DNA of 41,017 nucleotides from Lachnospiraceae bacterium. Its GTDB lineage: Bacteria; Bacillota; Clostridia; Lachnospirales; Lachnospiraceae. The DNA lies in NCBI GenBank assembly GCA_024698145.1, contig JAILRO010000049.1, forward strand, positions 1 through 41,017, given 5' to 3'. This document shows positions 8,704 through 16,792 of the stretch, piece after piece (position 1 is the first letter of the stretch; every line of letters starts with the position of its first letter). The notes under the pieces were generated by a model. That model saw only the letters and a list, made by a program, of their open reading frames with translations, ran no database searches and was not told where the DNA came from. The translations under genes were made by a program, and so were the position numbers.

Positions 8704-8964
8704 TTACTTTTTGTCACCTTGCAAAAACGCGCTAAGATGTTCAAATGCCTGCTGTTCATCTTCGCCCTCACAAATAAGTTCTATCTCATCACCACAGCCA
8801 ACTCTTGCTGCCAATATTCCGAGCACACTCTTGGCATTGAGTAGACTTGTTCCTTTTCTTATCTGTATCTTTGATGTAAACTTCAAACTTTCCTCGCAAA
8901 ACAAACCTGCAGGTCGTAAATGAAGGCCTAAAGGCTCGGTAATAACTACTTTACCTGATACCAT
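8704..8964 (-). CDS. ptsH: Phosphocarrier protein HPr
   Basis: An 86-residue HPr. LGLHLRPAG (12-20) contains H15, the site phosphorylated by enzyme I, and KSVLGI contains S46, the regulatory serine targeted by HPr kinase in Firmicutes. Both being present argues for true HPr rather than Crh, which lacks the histidine. No ptsI is next to it. Instead it lies 22 bp after cdaR and 20 bp before the sirtuin gene, in an operon with the c-di-AMP synthase. The ATG follows GGGAGGGG. It may be one of several HPr paralogues in the genome. Confidence 0.93.
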   Translation of the reverse strand: MVSGKVVITEPLGLHLRPAGLFCEESLKFTSKIQIRKGTSLLNAKSVLGILAARVGCGDEIELICEGEDEQQAFEHLSAFLQGDKK

Positions 8965-8986
8965 AAAAACCCCTCCCCCCGATTAG

Positions 8987-10225
8987 TTATTCATTTTGCC
9001 TTATTTCAACATCAACCGAAATAGTGTCTAGTAATTCAACCCCAGCTATTTCTCTCATATTAACTGTAAATGTGTGTCTACCCGGTCCACACTCCGTAAC
9101 ATCAATACTTGGAATAAGATTGGTTACGGTAAGACTGTCCAGTTTGTCCTTAAGCCCCTTCACTTTCAAAGAAAAACTTGTTCCATTAAGAAACTCATAA
9201 CTGTAAGCCTCATTCTTGCCGACCATGTTAATCGAATCAGTGGTTATAATCATATTCTTCTCAACCAACTCTTCGATCATTATCTTAATCATTACTTCTT
9301 CTAGCGTTCCGACAACCGTTATTCCGTTAGGAAGATAATCTGCTATCTGAACCGATGCTTCCAAATCTTCAGTTGCATCTGTAACATCAATATCGTCAAT
9401 AACTATTTCATCAACCTTAGCAAGGTCAGATGCATCGCCCACAACAGTTATGCTTGTAGGCTGATAATCTATTCCGGCAATCGCGTAACCTTCCTTTGGT
9501 TCGCCTGATGCCTTAACCTTCAATGCAAGTTCCTTTGTCTTGGCAATCTCGATAGAAACGTCTACAGTTTTAACGTCATATTCAAACTTTGCAGAATCAA
9601 TAACCTCGCCACTTTTGCTCAAAAAAATCGGTTCTGCAGTAGCTCTAAGATCAGCATTCGCTCCTGCAACATCTACATCCACGACAACCTCACTAATCAT
9701 ATCGATTACGCTTTCTGCTCCGGAAACAGTAATGAGATTTGGTGTAGGTGTCTTACTTCTGATTGCATAACCATCTGCCACATCTGACGTAGTTCTTACA
9801 GTGATTGCCATCTGACTTTCTATCTTTTTCTCAACAGCAATATTAACAGTGTCCTCTTTGCACGAAATGCTGATATCTCTCGATACGTAGCTGTTATTGG
9901 CAGTTACAATCACAGTAACCGCATTAGTCATCGACATTTTAGAAAGATCAGCAACAGCATGGAAGTCCATGTTGGACAAATTCTCAACGACTTTCCTTCT
10001 TCCTTTAACGACAATATCTACCGTTGTTCCCTCCGGAACCTCGTACACCATATTATTATCAGTTATCGCCTCACCGTTGATAAATTCTATTTCTATTCCC
10101 GAAATCTGTCTTGTGGTTTTATAATCATCAATATTAGCTACAATCACCCATATGATTGCGGCAATCACAAGAGCCAAAAGCTTAAGGCCTATATTGTCAA
10201 AAATTTTATTTTTCACGTTTACCAC
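8987..10225 (-). CDS. cdaR: CdaR, YbbR-domain regulator of the diadenylate cyclase
   Basis: A 412-residue membrane-anchored protein. One N-terminal transmembrane helix (about residues 13-31, LKLLALVIAAIIWVIVA) is followed by repeated YbbR domains outside the membrane, visible as recurring patterns such as DGYAI and EGYAI with PTPNLITVSG and PTSITVVGD. In other Firmicutes CdaR binds CdaA and modulates c-di-AMP synthesis. The start is a GTG at 10225 overlapping cdaA by 20 bp; a second GTG at 10216 is equally possible. Tight overlap suggests coupled translation. No glmM follows, unlike the usual cdaA-cdaR-glmM order. Confidence 0.92.
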   Translation of the reverse strand: MVNVKNKIFDNIGLKLLALVIAAIIWVIVANIDDYKTTRQISGIEIEFINGEAITDNNMVYEVPEGTTVDIVVKGRRKVVENLSNMDFHAVADLSKMSMTNAVTVIVTANNSYVSRDISISCKEDTVNIAVEKKIESQMAITVRTTSDVADGYAIRSKTPTPNLITVSGAESVIDMISEVVVDVDVAGANADLRATAEPIFLSKSGEVIDSAKFEYDVKTVDVSIEIAKTKELALKVKASGEPKEGYAIAGIDYQPTSITVVGDASDLAKVDEIVIDDIDVTDATEDLEASVQIADYLPNGITVVGTLEEVMIKIMIEELVEKNMIITTDSINMVGKNEAYSYEFLNGTSFSLKVKGLKDKLDSLTVTNLIPSIDVTECGPGRHTFTVNMREIAGVELLDTISVDVEIRQNE

Positions 10226-11075
10226 GACCTTTCCACATTTTTATCTTTCTGGCAAAAGACTCATTTTTACCAAATCTTTCTATCTTGTCAACAAAATCTT
10301 CTCTGGAAAGATCTCTATATAATTCACCATTGCATGCCAACGAAACAGCACCTGTTTCCTCAGAAACAATTACTGTTATACTGTCTGAAACCTCACTTAT
10401 ACCAAGAGCAGCTCTGTGTCTTGTACCATACGCCTTGTTGATATCAAGGTTGTCTGAAAGTGGCAGATAACATGTAGCACTTACTATTCTGTCGCTTCTT
10501 ATAAGAACCGCTCCGTCATGCAAAGGAGTATTATGCTCAAATATATTGATAAGTAACTGACTTGAAACAACTGCATCAATTGCTATACCGGTTCTCTCAT
10601 AGTCTCCTAAACGAACCTCCTGCTCGATAACAATAAGCGCACCTGTCTTGACCTCCGACATTGCATAAGCAGCCTTTGTTATGTCGTTAAGTACCTTCTT
10701 ATCAATTCTTCTTCCCTGCTCACTGTTTTCACCTGTGAACAGTGAGGAAATGAATTTCTTACGTCCTAACTGCTCCAAGGCTCTTCGAAACTCCGGCTGG
10801 AATATGATAATTACCGCTATAATACCTTCACGTATGGTATTACGGAATATCCAAAGAAGAGTGTTAAAACCGAACACTGCAGATATTCCCATAAAAATAA
10901 GCAATATGAGAATTCCTTTGAACAGAGTCCATGCACGCGTCTTTTTAAACCATACCATGACATAATAGACTATAACTGCAATAAAAAGAATCTCTATCGC
11001 ATCCGTCACTTTCATTCTCGGTATGTAAAACCAGTCAAAATATGTTGTTATATAATCTTTTATTTGCCCCAACAA
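10206..11075 (-). CDS. cdaA: Diadenylate cyclase CdaA
   Basis: Makes the second messenger c-di-AMP from two ATP; c-di-AMP controls potassium and osmolyte uptake and cell-wall homeostasis. The 289-residue protein has three predicted membrane helices (about 24-42, 50-70 and 75-92) and a cytoplasmic DAC domain with both signature motifs, DGA (187-189) and RHR (219-221). The start appears to be TTG at 11075, with GGAGAG about 5-7 bases upstream; no ATG is available before the first helix. It overlaps cdaR by 20 bp and follows a membrane-protein gene by 29 bp. Confidence 0.95.
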   Translation of the reverse strand: MLGQIKDYITTYFDWFYIPRMKVTDAIEILFIAVIVYYVMVWFKKTRAWTLFKGILILLIFMGISAVFGFNTLLWIFRNTIREGIIAVIIIFQPEFRRALEQLGRKKFISSLFTGENSEQGRRIDKKVLNDITKAAYAMSEVKTGALIVIEQEVRLGDYERTGIAIDAVVSSQLLINIFEHNTPLHDGAVLIRSDRIVSATCYLPLSDNLDINKAYGTRHRAALGISEVSDSITVIVSEETGAVSLACNGELYRDLSREDFVDKIERFGKNESFARKIKMWKGRGKREK

Positions 11076-11104
11076 AACTTCTCTCCACTTTCATTATTAA
11101 GATT

Positions 11105-12028
11105 TTAATTAATATGCTTAATATTCTTGTTTGAACCTGAAATCGACATTTTCGGAATTGCCTTGACGTAATAATAATATTCATCATCTTCAAACTGTAA
11201 AAGCTCTGTTCTCTGATAATCCACAATACCTTTACAGAATTGAACAATAACCGCCAAAACTAATCCTATGATTGTTCCGTAAACTACCGGAAGTATGTCA
11301 ACATTTACCAAAACAAGCACGTTACCGATAAGGAAAAGTGCTACATTAAGAACACCGCCTACAACAAAGGAGATAATCCACGCATGTTCAAACGATAATC
11401 TGTAAATACAATATGTAACGAGAATAACTAACGCCATAACCACAAAGGAATACAAAAGCTCTTTGTTGGAAACAAGACCGTTAATCACATATTGATATCC
11501 CGACACTGCCGTATCTTCTTCCGTTGAAGCCGCCATAACCTTAACAATATCAGAAAGACTGCCCTCACAATAATCAAGCAGCAAACCAAATATTGCCGGA
11601 ACAATAGCTGTCGGACCAACAAGAAATCCGAGTATTATCGGAAGTGCATACGTAAGATGAATCATATTAAAAATCGGAACCAAAAGAACTATAATGCCGG
11701 TATGTGGAACAAATCTCATGTAGCCACAATAGAAAATAATAATCATGGCAACCGCCAATAGTCCGACATCAATCGATACCTTAAATGATTCCATTATTAT
11801 AATAACACCGCCAATTGCCGTTATAACCTCACTTGGCAAAAAGGCGCATATTGCAGAAAGCATAAGAATCACTATAGGATTCCCAAGAATCGCCCAATAT
11901 CCAAATCCTACATCCAGCGTATGAAAAACAATAAATGCCAATATAAATTTCAAAATTGGAGTTATTACAAAGTCATACCGTCCGAAGAACCCTTTAACGT
12001 TCTCCCTAAAAGTCAATAAAGTCGTCAC
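11105..12028 (-). CDS. Polytopic membrane protein linked to cdaA, function unknown
   Basis: A 307-residue protein with about eight hydrophobic segments, spread from residue 20 to 275, and a hydrophilic C-terminus with a run of acidic and tyrosine residues (FEDDEYYYYVKAIPKM). Patterns such as GFLVGPTAIVPAIFGLLLD suggest a transporter-like or scaffold fold, but I recognise no family. The GTG at 12028 has AGGAGG about 11 bases upstream. It overlaps the preceding gene by 23 bp and precedes cdaA by 29 bp, so a role connected with c-di-AMP or the envelope is a reasonable inference, not a demonstrated one. Confidence 0.85.
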   Translation of the reverse strand: MTTLLTFRENVKGFFGRYDFVITPILKFILAFIVFHTLDVGFGYWAILGNPIVILMLSAICAFLPSEVITAIGGVIIIMESFKVSIDVGLLAVAMIIIFYCGYMRFVPHTGIIVLLVPIFNMIHLTYALPIILGFLVGPTAIVPAIFGLLLDYCEGSLSDIVKVMAASTEEDTAVSGYQYVINGLVSNKELLYSFVVMALVILVTYCIYRLSFEHAWIISFVVGGVLNVALFLIGNVLVLVNVDILPVVYGTIIGLVLAVIVQFCKGIVDYQRTELLQFEDDEYYYYVKAIPKMSISGSNKNIKHIN

Positions 12029-12446
12029 TGATTACAACTCCTCCTTTTGTTTTAACTATCTCTGTTTCGGCCATCTCTCGAAGTTTCTTCAAATGATGAT
12101 TGTAAATGATAATGTTCGGTCTTGCCTTCTCATATCTTGCAGAATAGATAACAAAAGCTATCAACCAATATATTATTACCCAAATAGCATAAGCACCACC
12201 TATATATAATGCCCACTGCTTATAATCTATTTTCAATACGTTTGCCAAAATATAATCCAGCCTATAGACAACAACTATGGCAGCAATCAACACAAAAGCT
12301 ATCGTTGCATTAATTACTGATTTCAACGCATACAGCCTGACATAATCACCCTTATAAAAACTGTTCATCGGTATTTCTTTCTTGCCATCGTTCTTTTCAT
12401 AAATGGCAACCCGACTCATCATTTTGACATTCTCTTCACGAACCAT
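12006..12446 (-). CDS. Two-helix membrane protein, first gene of the cdaA operon
   Basis: A 146-residue protein with two hydrophobic helices (about 43-62 and 76-101) and a C-terminal cytoplasmic tail of about 45 residues. No family was recognised. The start is uncertain: ATG at 12446 has AAGG about 10 bases upstream, but that sequence lies before the transcription start predicted from the promoter at 12461-12489, so the ATG pair at 12422/12419, preceded by GAAGAGAA, may be used. It overlaps the next membrane protein gene by 23 bp. Confidence 0.75.
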   Translation of the reverse strand: MVREENVKMMSRVAIYEKNDGKKEIPMNSFYKGDYVRLYALKSVINATIAFVLIAAIVVVYRLDYILANVLKIDYKQWALYIGGAYAIWVIIYWLIAFVIYSARYEKARPNIIIYNHHLKKLREMAETEIVKTKGGVVISDDFIDF

Positions 12447-12460
12447 ATCATCACTACCTT

Positions 12461-12489
12461 ATTATAGTTTTTTATTGATAAAAGCACAA
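12461..12489 (-). promoter_or_regulatory. Promoter of the cdaA-cdaR-ptsH-sirtuin operon
   Basis: Minus-strand TTGTGC (12489-12484) and TATAAT (12466-12461) with a 17-bp spacer, in the 55-bp gap after the GH3 gene. Confidence 0.65.
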
Positions 12490-12501
12490 GTGTCTGCGCC
12501 T

Positions 12502-13773
12502 TTAATTTTCGTTATTTGCATACTTAATTTCAAGTTTGAGTCTGATTATTCTTTCAACAGATTCATCAATTCTTTCTTCGCTGATTCTACCCGACTCAAT
12601 CTCGTCTAAAACTCCTTGATACGCTTCTCTAAAATCCTTTGACATCAACACTATATCCGCCCCAGCCTCAATCGCCATTACAGCAGCCTCTTTGGGCGTG
12701 TACCTATCATTGATGGCGTTCATATTCATAGCATCGGTTATTACAACGCCTTGAAAGTTCATGTCATTTCGCAGAAGTCCTCCGATTATCTCTTTTGAAA
12801 GAGATGCCGGCGTACCATCTGTAATTATATTGGGAAGCGAAATGTGCCCTACCATTATTGCAGGAACACCTTCTTCAATACCCTTTTCAAAAGGTTTCAA
12901 ATCACTCTTTTTCAAGTCATCAAGTGTCATGCTGGTAAATGCGTATCCCTTATGAGGATCACCTGACGTTGAACCATGTCCCGGGAAGTGCTTATACACA
13001 CCAATAACTTTGTTGTCTTTCAAACCCTTTATATACTGACTTGCCATCTCGGCAACAACTTCCGGGTCATCAGAAAATGCACGTCTTTGTATAAGTGGAT
13101 TAAACGTAGAACTTTTTACATCGGTATCAGGAGCAAAATCAAGATTAAAACCAAGTTCATGCAGATACTTACCTATATACGCACCTGTATCATATGCGTT
13201 CTGTAAATCTTTGCTTGCACCGATATCTGACATATCTCCCACATCCTCTATCTCAAACGCAGGATTACTTGCAATTCGTGCAGTCTGTCCGCCTTCCTCA
13301 TCAACACACAACAAAATAGGAAGTCCCGTACGCTCTATGCTGTAGTTTTGAATATTAGAAAGCATAGTCTTTGTCTGTTCGGGATTCCTAAGATTCTCGG
13401 ACATATATATTACTCCACCAACGGGAATATTGTTAATCGACTCCTTTGTTGCCTCTCCCGCTGCCGTTACGCAATTAACCCCCGGAACCAACGATTCCGG
13501 ATAAACAATAAACAGCTGTGCAACTTTTTCTTCAAGATTCATGTAGTCAATTATATCATTTACTTCGTTGGCATATACATCAACTTCTTCAGTAGTAACT
13601 TCTTCCGTCAATTCCTGCGTTGTTTCATCAGTAGTTGATATGTCTTTGGTAGATTTTTCCTCTTGTGTCGTCGCAATATTATCTTGTGATGAACACGACA
13701 TCATCATTGTAGAAAATACAATCAATACTATGGCCAAAAACACTTTAAGTCTTCCTACCGCAAAAACTTCCAC
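12502..13773 (-). CDS. nagZ: Beta-N-acetylhexosaminidase lipoprotein (GH3, NagZ-like)
   Basis: A 423-residue GH3 enzyme predicted to remove GlcNAc from muropeptides during wall recycling. A lipoprotein signal with lipobox MMSC places C27 as the lipidated residue, so it acts outside the membrane, as in Bacillus. An acidic, threonine-rich linker follows (about 30-65). The catalytic domain shows KHFPGHG..SGDPHKGY with the general acid dyad of NagZ, and ITDAMNM with the nucleophile aspartate. The GTG at 13773 is supported by AAGGAG 7 bases upstream. It follows the tautomerase gene by 26 bp and probably shares its promoter. Confidence 0.92.
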   Translation of the reverse strand: MEVFAVGRLKVFLAIVLIVFSTMMMSCSSQDNIATTQEEKSTKDISTTDETTQELTEEVTTEEVDVYANEVNDIIDYMNLEEKVAQLFIVYPESLVPGVNCVTAAGEATKESINNIPVGGVIYMSENLRNPEQTKTMLSNIQNYSIERTGLPILLCVDEEGGQTARIASNPAFEIEDVGDMSDIGASKDLQNAYDTGAYIGKYLHELGFNLDFAPDTDVKSSTFNPLIQRRAFSDDPEVVAEMASQYIKGLKDNKVIGVYKHFPGHGSTSGDPHKGYAFTSMTLDDLKKSDLKPFEKGIEEGVPAIMVGHISLPNIITDGTPASLSKEIIGGLLRNDMNFQGVVITDAMNMNAINDRYTPKEAAVMAIEAGADIVLMSKDFREAYQGVLDEIESGRISEERIDESVERIIRLKLEIKYANNEN

Positions 13774-13799
13774 CCCACTACTCCTTTTTTGCCAACAGT

Positions 13800-14141
13800 C
13801 TAGAAATTACGTCCGTCCCAGCCCCAATCAGGAGTAGTACGGTATTCTACGTATATATTCCTTCCCGGTATTCCGAGTTCATTTTCAAATATCTCACAAA
13901 TCTTTTCTGTCATACTGTTAAATGCTGACGAGTTGCCACCACCAAACACGTCAACGGATATATACGCACCTTTTTCAAGCTTTTCGCCTCCAAAATAAAG
14001 CGAGTATCCATCTTCAAAGCCAATCATTACGTAAGTTTCAGGCTTACCAATGATGCTACAAGCCTTTCCAAGTTGCGATTTGATACTTTCCTCTTTGTCT
14101 GCACTCACAGGGACAGTAACCTTTGAATTAATAAATGGCAT
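13800..14141 (-). CDS. MIF/phenylpyruvate tautomerase family protein
   Basis: A 113-residue tautomerase-superfamily protein. The ATG at 14141 is chosen because AGGAGG precedes it and because it places proline at position 2, the catalytic base once Met is removed; a longer frame upstream is not supported. The length and the ending PDWGWDGRNF resemble MIF and MIF-like D-dopachrome tautomerases rather than the 60-residue 4-oxalocrotonate type. The natural substrate of bacterial members is not established. It is divergent from an AraC regulator with overlapping promoters and sits upstream of the GH3 gene. Confidence 0.88.
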   Translation of the reverse strand: MPFINSKVTVPVSADKEESIKSQLGKACSIIGKPETYVMIGFEDGYSLYFGGEKLEKGAYISVDVFGGGNSSAFNSMTEKICEIFENELGIPGRNIYVEYRTTPDWGWDGRNF

Positions 14142-14172
14142 AACAAAAACCTCCTGACAAAATACTAAACAA

Positions 14173-14218
14173 AGTGTAGCACATATCACTTGTCGCTTCA
14201 AGGAAAATCCTTTATAAT
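14173..14218. promoter_or_regulatory. Overlapping divergent promoters, araC-type gene and tautomerase
   Basis: Plus strand: TTGTCG (14190-14195), 17-bp spacer, TATAAT (14213-14218), toward the AraC gene. Minus strand: TTGAAG (14201-14196), 17-bp spacer, TACACT (14178-14173), toward the tautomerase. The two -35 elements are directly adjacent, so polymerases should compete. A palindrome AAGGA-AAA-TCCTT (14200-14212) fills the plus-strand spacer and is a candidate operator. Confidence 0.7.
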
Positions 14219-14259
14219 TATACCCATAAAATCTGATTTTCGGAAAATAGGAGGGCGCC

Positions 14260-15021
14260 ATGAGTACAGAGCATTCACATCAAAACTTCAGCATTTTTCA
14301 CGACGAGAAAATCTCATATCAGGAATTTCTTCACCGCGAGTACAACATAATACATGCCCCGTATCATCCGGAAATAGAATTTTATGAATGTATCAAGAAC
14401 GGTGATGTTGCAAAGGTCAACGAATTGTGTGAAGAACCTTTCCACACAAAGCCCGGATTCGGAACACTTTCCAAGAATCCTGTTCAAAGTCTTAAGTATC
14501 ATTTTGTCATATCTACAGCAATGATTGCACGTATGTGCATCAACCAAGGGCTTCAACTTTCCGAAAGCTACAACATGAGTGATTATTATATACAGCGCGT
14601 AGATAAAGCAAAAACTCTCGAGGAAGTATCAGAACTTCACGACGAAATGTGTCTTGCCTACACAAAAAGAATGCGCAAACTGCAAAAAGCCTCTGTATGC
14701 TCAAAGCCTGTTATTGCTTGTATCGACTATATATACGATCATCTTTCAACCAGAATAACAATGGAAGATTTGAGCGAGGTAACCGGTCTTTCAACCTCAT
14801 ACATTTCAAGAATTTTCAAAAAAGAAACAGGCTGTACTGTTAGCGAGTACATCCTGCTCAAAAAAATCGAGACTGCCAAAAGCATGCTCGTTCATTCCAA
14901 TTATTCAATTGCTCAGATTTCCGACGCTTTAGCATTCCCAAGCCAGAGCTATTTTACAAAAGTGTTTAGAAAATACTGTGGTACAACGCCCAAGAAATAT
15001 ACTCCTACCGGTGAGGAATAA
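14260..15021 (+). CDS. AraC-family transcriptional regulator
   Basis: A 253-residue regulator. The C-terminal 100 residues carry the two helix-turn-helix motifs of AraC/XylS: MEDLSEVTGLSTSYISRIFK and IAQISDALAFPSQSYFTKVFRK. The N-terminal 150 residues are an unrecognised sensor region, probably helical, with no cupin pattern visible. The ATG at 14260 follows GGAGGG. The gene is divergent from the tautomerase-GH3 pair and its promoter overlaps theirs, so it likely controls them or itself. Its stop codon directly abuts the stop of the convergent next gene, with no terminator between. Confidence 0.9.
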   Translation: MSTEHSHQNFSIFHDEKISYQEFLHREYNIIHAPYHPEIEFYECIKNGDVAKVNELCEEPFHTKPGFGTLSKNPVQSLKYHFVISTAMIARMCINQGLQLSESYNMSDYYIQRVDKAKTLEEVSELHDEMCLAYTKRMRKLQKASVCSKPVIACIDYIYDHLSTRITMEDLSEVTGLSTSYISRIFKKETGCTVSEYILLKKIETAKSMLVHSNYSIAQISDALAFPSQSYFTKVFRKYCGTTPKKYTPTGEE

Positions 15022-15612
15022 TCAACCATACGCATTGCACAAATGAAGCAATGCCATGGATACCTTCGAGCAGATTCCTACAATATATCTGCAATCCTGT
15101 TCCACGCTATGGATTCCTCTCCTGATGTAATTCTTATGTTCTGCCTTAAGGAAATCAATAATATCATTAACGCTTGAAAATGCTGACAAATCAGCAAGTT
15201 TCATGTTCTTCTTCCATTTCTCTATATCCTGTTCATTAAGCTTGGCAATATACGCTCTCAACTTATGCTTCAATTCACCCTCGTATATGCAGTGATCCTT
15301 CATACTACCGGGATATTCTTTGTTGTGCGGATATGTGAAATAATCCGCAATATAATGCAGCACCTCTCCAAGCCTTGTAAAATACAAAGTAGACATATCA
15401 CCCACATGGTTGTATCCATTTGTCAGCTTGTACATTTTGTTCTCGACAATATCTAATGTCTGATTAATCTCGTGTCTTTTTGTCAGAAATGAAGGCTTGC
15501 AATCCGGCAAAATACTTCCAACGTAGAACGCCTTCTTATGCTTGCGAAAACTGTTCATATCAGCGACATTAACAATGTGTCTTGCCAAAGAAATATGTGA
15601 TTTCTTACGCAT
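15022..15612 (-). CDS. Zinc-dependent phospholipase C-like protein
   Basis: A 196-residue protein resembling the zinc-dependent PLC/S1-P1 nuclease-like helical family found in clostridia. Support comes from HISLARHIV near the N-terminus, AFYVGSILPDCKPSF with a conserved aspartate, and LHYIADYFTYPHN, which carries the H-x3-D metal ligands. No signal peptide is present, so it acts inside the cell and its substrate is unknown. The ATG at 15612 is preferred (GGAAAGGAAG upstream) over a longer frame from 15645. Confidence 0.75.
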   Translation of the reverse strand: MRKKSHISLARHIVNVADMNSFRKHKKAFYVGSILPDCKPSFLTKRHEINQTLDIVENKMYKLTNGYNHVGDMSTLYFTRLGEVLHYIADYFTYPHNKEYPGSMKDHCIYEGELKHKLRAYIAKLNEQDIEKWKKNMKLADLSAFSSVNDIIDFLKAEHKNYIRRGIHSVEQDCRYIVGICSKVSMALLHLCNAYG

Positions 15613-15732
15613 AAAACAACTTCCTTTCCGATTAACATAAGCCAAAACTTATAACACAATATTAAGCTACAATATATAGTTTACTCTTATATAATCGAAA
15701 ATACAATTGTAAATAATTACAAAAAAACATGT

Positions 15733-15774
15733 AAAAAGGGACTACAACAATGACAGTACATTAATCGCAGCCCC
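15733..15774 (-). terminator. Terminator after the Cys-rich protein gene
   Basis: GGGACTACAA (15738-15747) pairs with TCGCAGCCCC (15765-15774) with a few wobble pairs. The minus strand continues with TTTTT. The segment 15613-15732 upstream of the PLC-like gene is AT-rich with no clear promoter. Confidence 0.65.
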
Positions 15775-15794
15775 TTAACAAAATAAAGGAATAA

Positions 15795-16709
15795 TCAATC
15801 TGTCGGAGCAGGAATAGGTACTCCAGTATCGCAGGTCATACCACCGCACCCCTGTACCTGACAATCATTTTTCAAGTTCTCCTCATTGTTCGGGAATCCC
15901 AGGTCAAGTGGCTTAATCTCAAGATCAAGCAGGTTGCCTGCAACAAATCTTATACAATCCGTATCGTCAGGCGAAATGATACTTCCTTTAGGCGTCTCTA
16001 TTCTGCCGGCACTGTTAACCTTATAACCTGCATAGTACATGCTTTGAAGAATGAGCGTAAGACCAACGGTTGCTTCGCTTTCATCCGAATCAAAATCAAG
16101 CAGTTTGGCAATCGCATAGAGATTAAGGCCCTGACTCGGAGTGCTGTTTGTTGTAGTCATACCAACAAAATTAACGGAAGGCGTGTTACCGGTCTCCCCC
16201 TCCTCAACCGCATAGCCGTAAGGCGCAAATATCTCCAGTTCAACCGACGCCGGATTTGTCTCCGCGTCATAGGTTGCCGCTGTTGTATCAGACGGAAGAT
16301 AAACCGCAGTAGGATTAATTGTATCAATTAACCTTCCGGCAGCATCATACAAATCAAGTGCAAAATCAACCGATATATTTGAGAGCGTAACCCCATAACA
16401 ATTCGGACGTCCTGTAAGCGACTCTACCGTAACACCTCCGGCACCATACACATAGGTTGCATTAAGGACCTTCGCTTTGGCGCATGTAACCGTCGGATAC
16501 GTTGTCGCAATATCGACAGGAAGTTCAAAAGTCGTACATAGATTAATTCCTATTTCATCATAGATTAACGGTGCCATTATACTCAGTTGCCGGGGCTCAC
16601 CACACATCGGATTTGTGCACACATCAACACAACCGTTTGCGCAATTGGACATTCCTCGCACCGCATTACTGACAATTCTCGGATTCTTACTACATTTACA
16701 CTTTGCCAT
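15795..16709 (-). CDS. Cys-rich N-terminus protein of unknown function
   Basis: A 304-residue protein that I do not recognise. The first 36 residues contain seven cysteines (MAKCKCSKN, SNCANGCVDVC, NPMCGEP), and a second cluster ends the protein (DCQVQGCGGMTCD). The middle is threonine-, valine- and glycine-rich with the beta-strand pattern of an extracellular or coat-like protein, yet there is no signal peptide. Such an arrangement would fit a metal-bound or disulfide-linked surface or coat protein, but that is inference. The ATG follows AAGGAAA. It is transcribed divergently from the coiled-coil gene, 83 bp apart, and closed by a terminator. Confidence 0.8.
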   Translation of the reverse strand: MAKCKCSKNPRIVSNAVRGMSNCANGCVDVCTNPMCGEPRQLSIMAPLIYDEIGINLCTTFELPVDIATTYPTVTCAKAKVLNATYVYGAGGVTVESLTGRPNCYGVTLSNISVDFALDLYDAAGRLIDTINPTAVYLPSDTTAATYDAETNPASVELEIFAPYGYAVEEGETGNTPSVNFVGMTTTNSTPSQGLNLYAIAKLLDFDSDESEATVGLTLILQSMYYAGYKVNSAGRIETPKGSIISPDDTDCIRFVAGNLLDLEIKPLDLGFPNNEENLKNDCQVQGCGGMTCDTGVPIPAPTD

Positions 16710-16792
16710 AATGCATTTCCTTATACCTGTTTACTACATATTATGTTCTAAAATGTAAAATGTTACCGTATAATAGGTAAAAAGGAATTGTC

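Noticed and set aside
14142-14261. Longer N-terminus for the tautomerase
   Set aside because: It would place the catalytic proline internally and run through both divergent promoters; AGGAGG supports ATG 14141.
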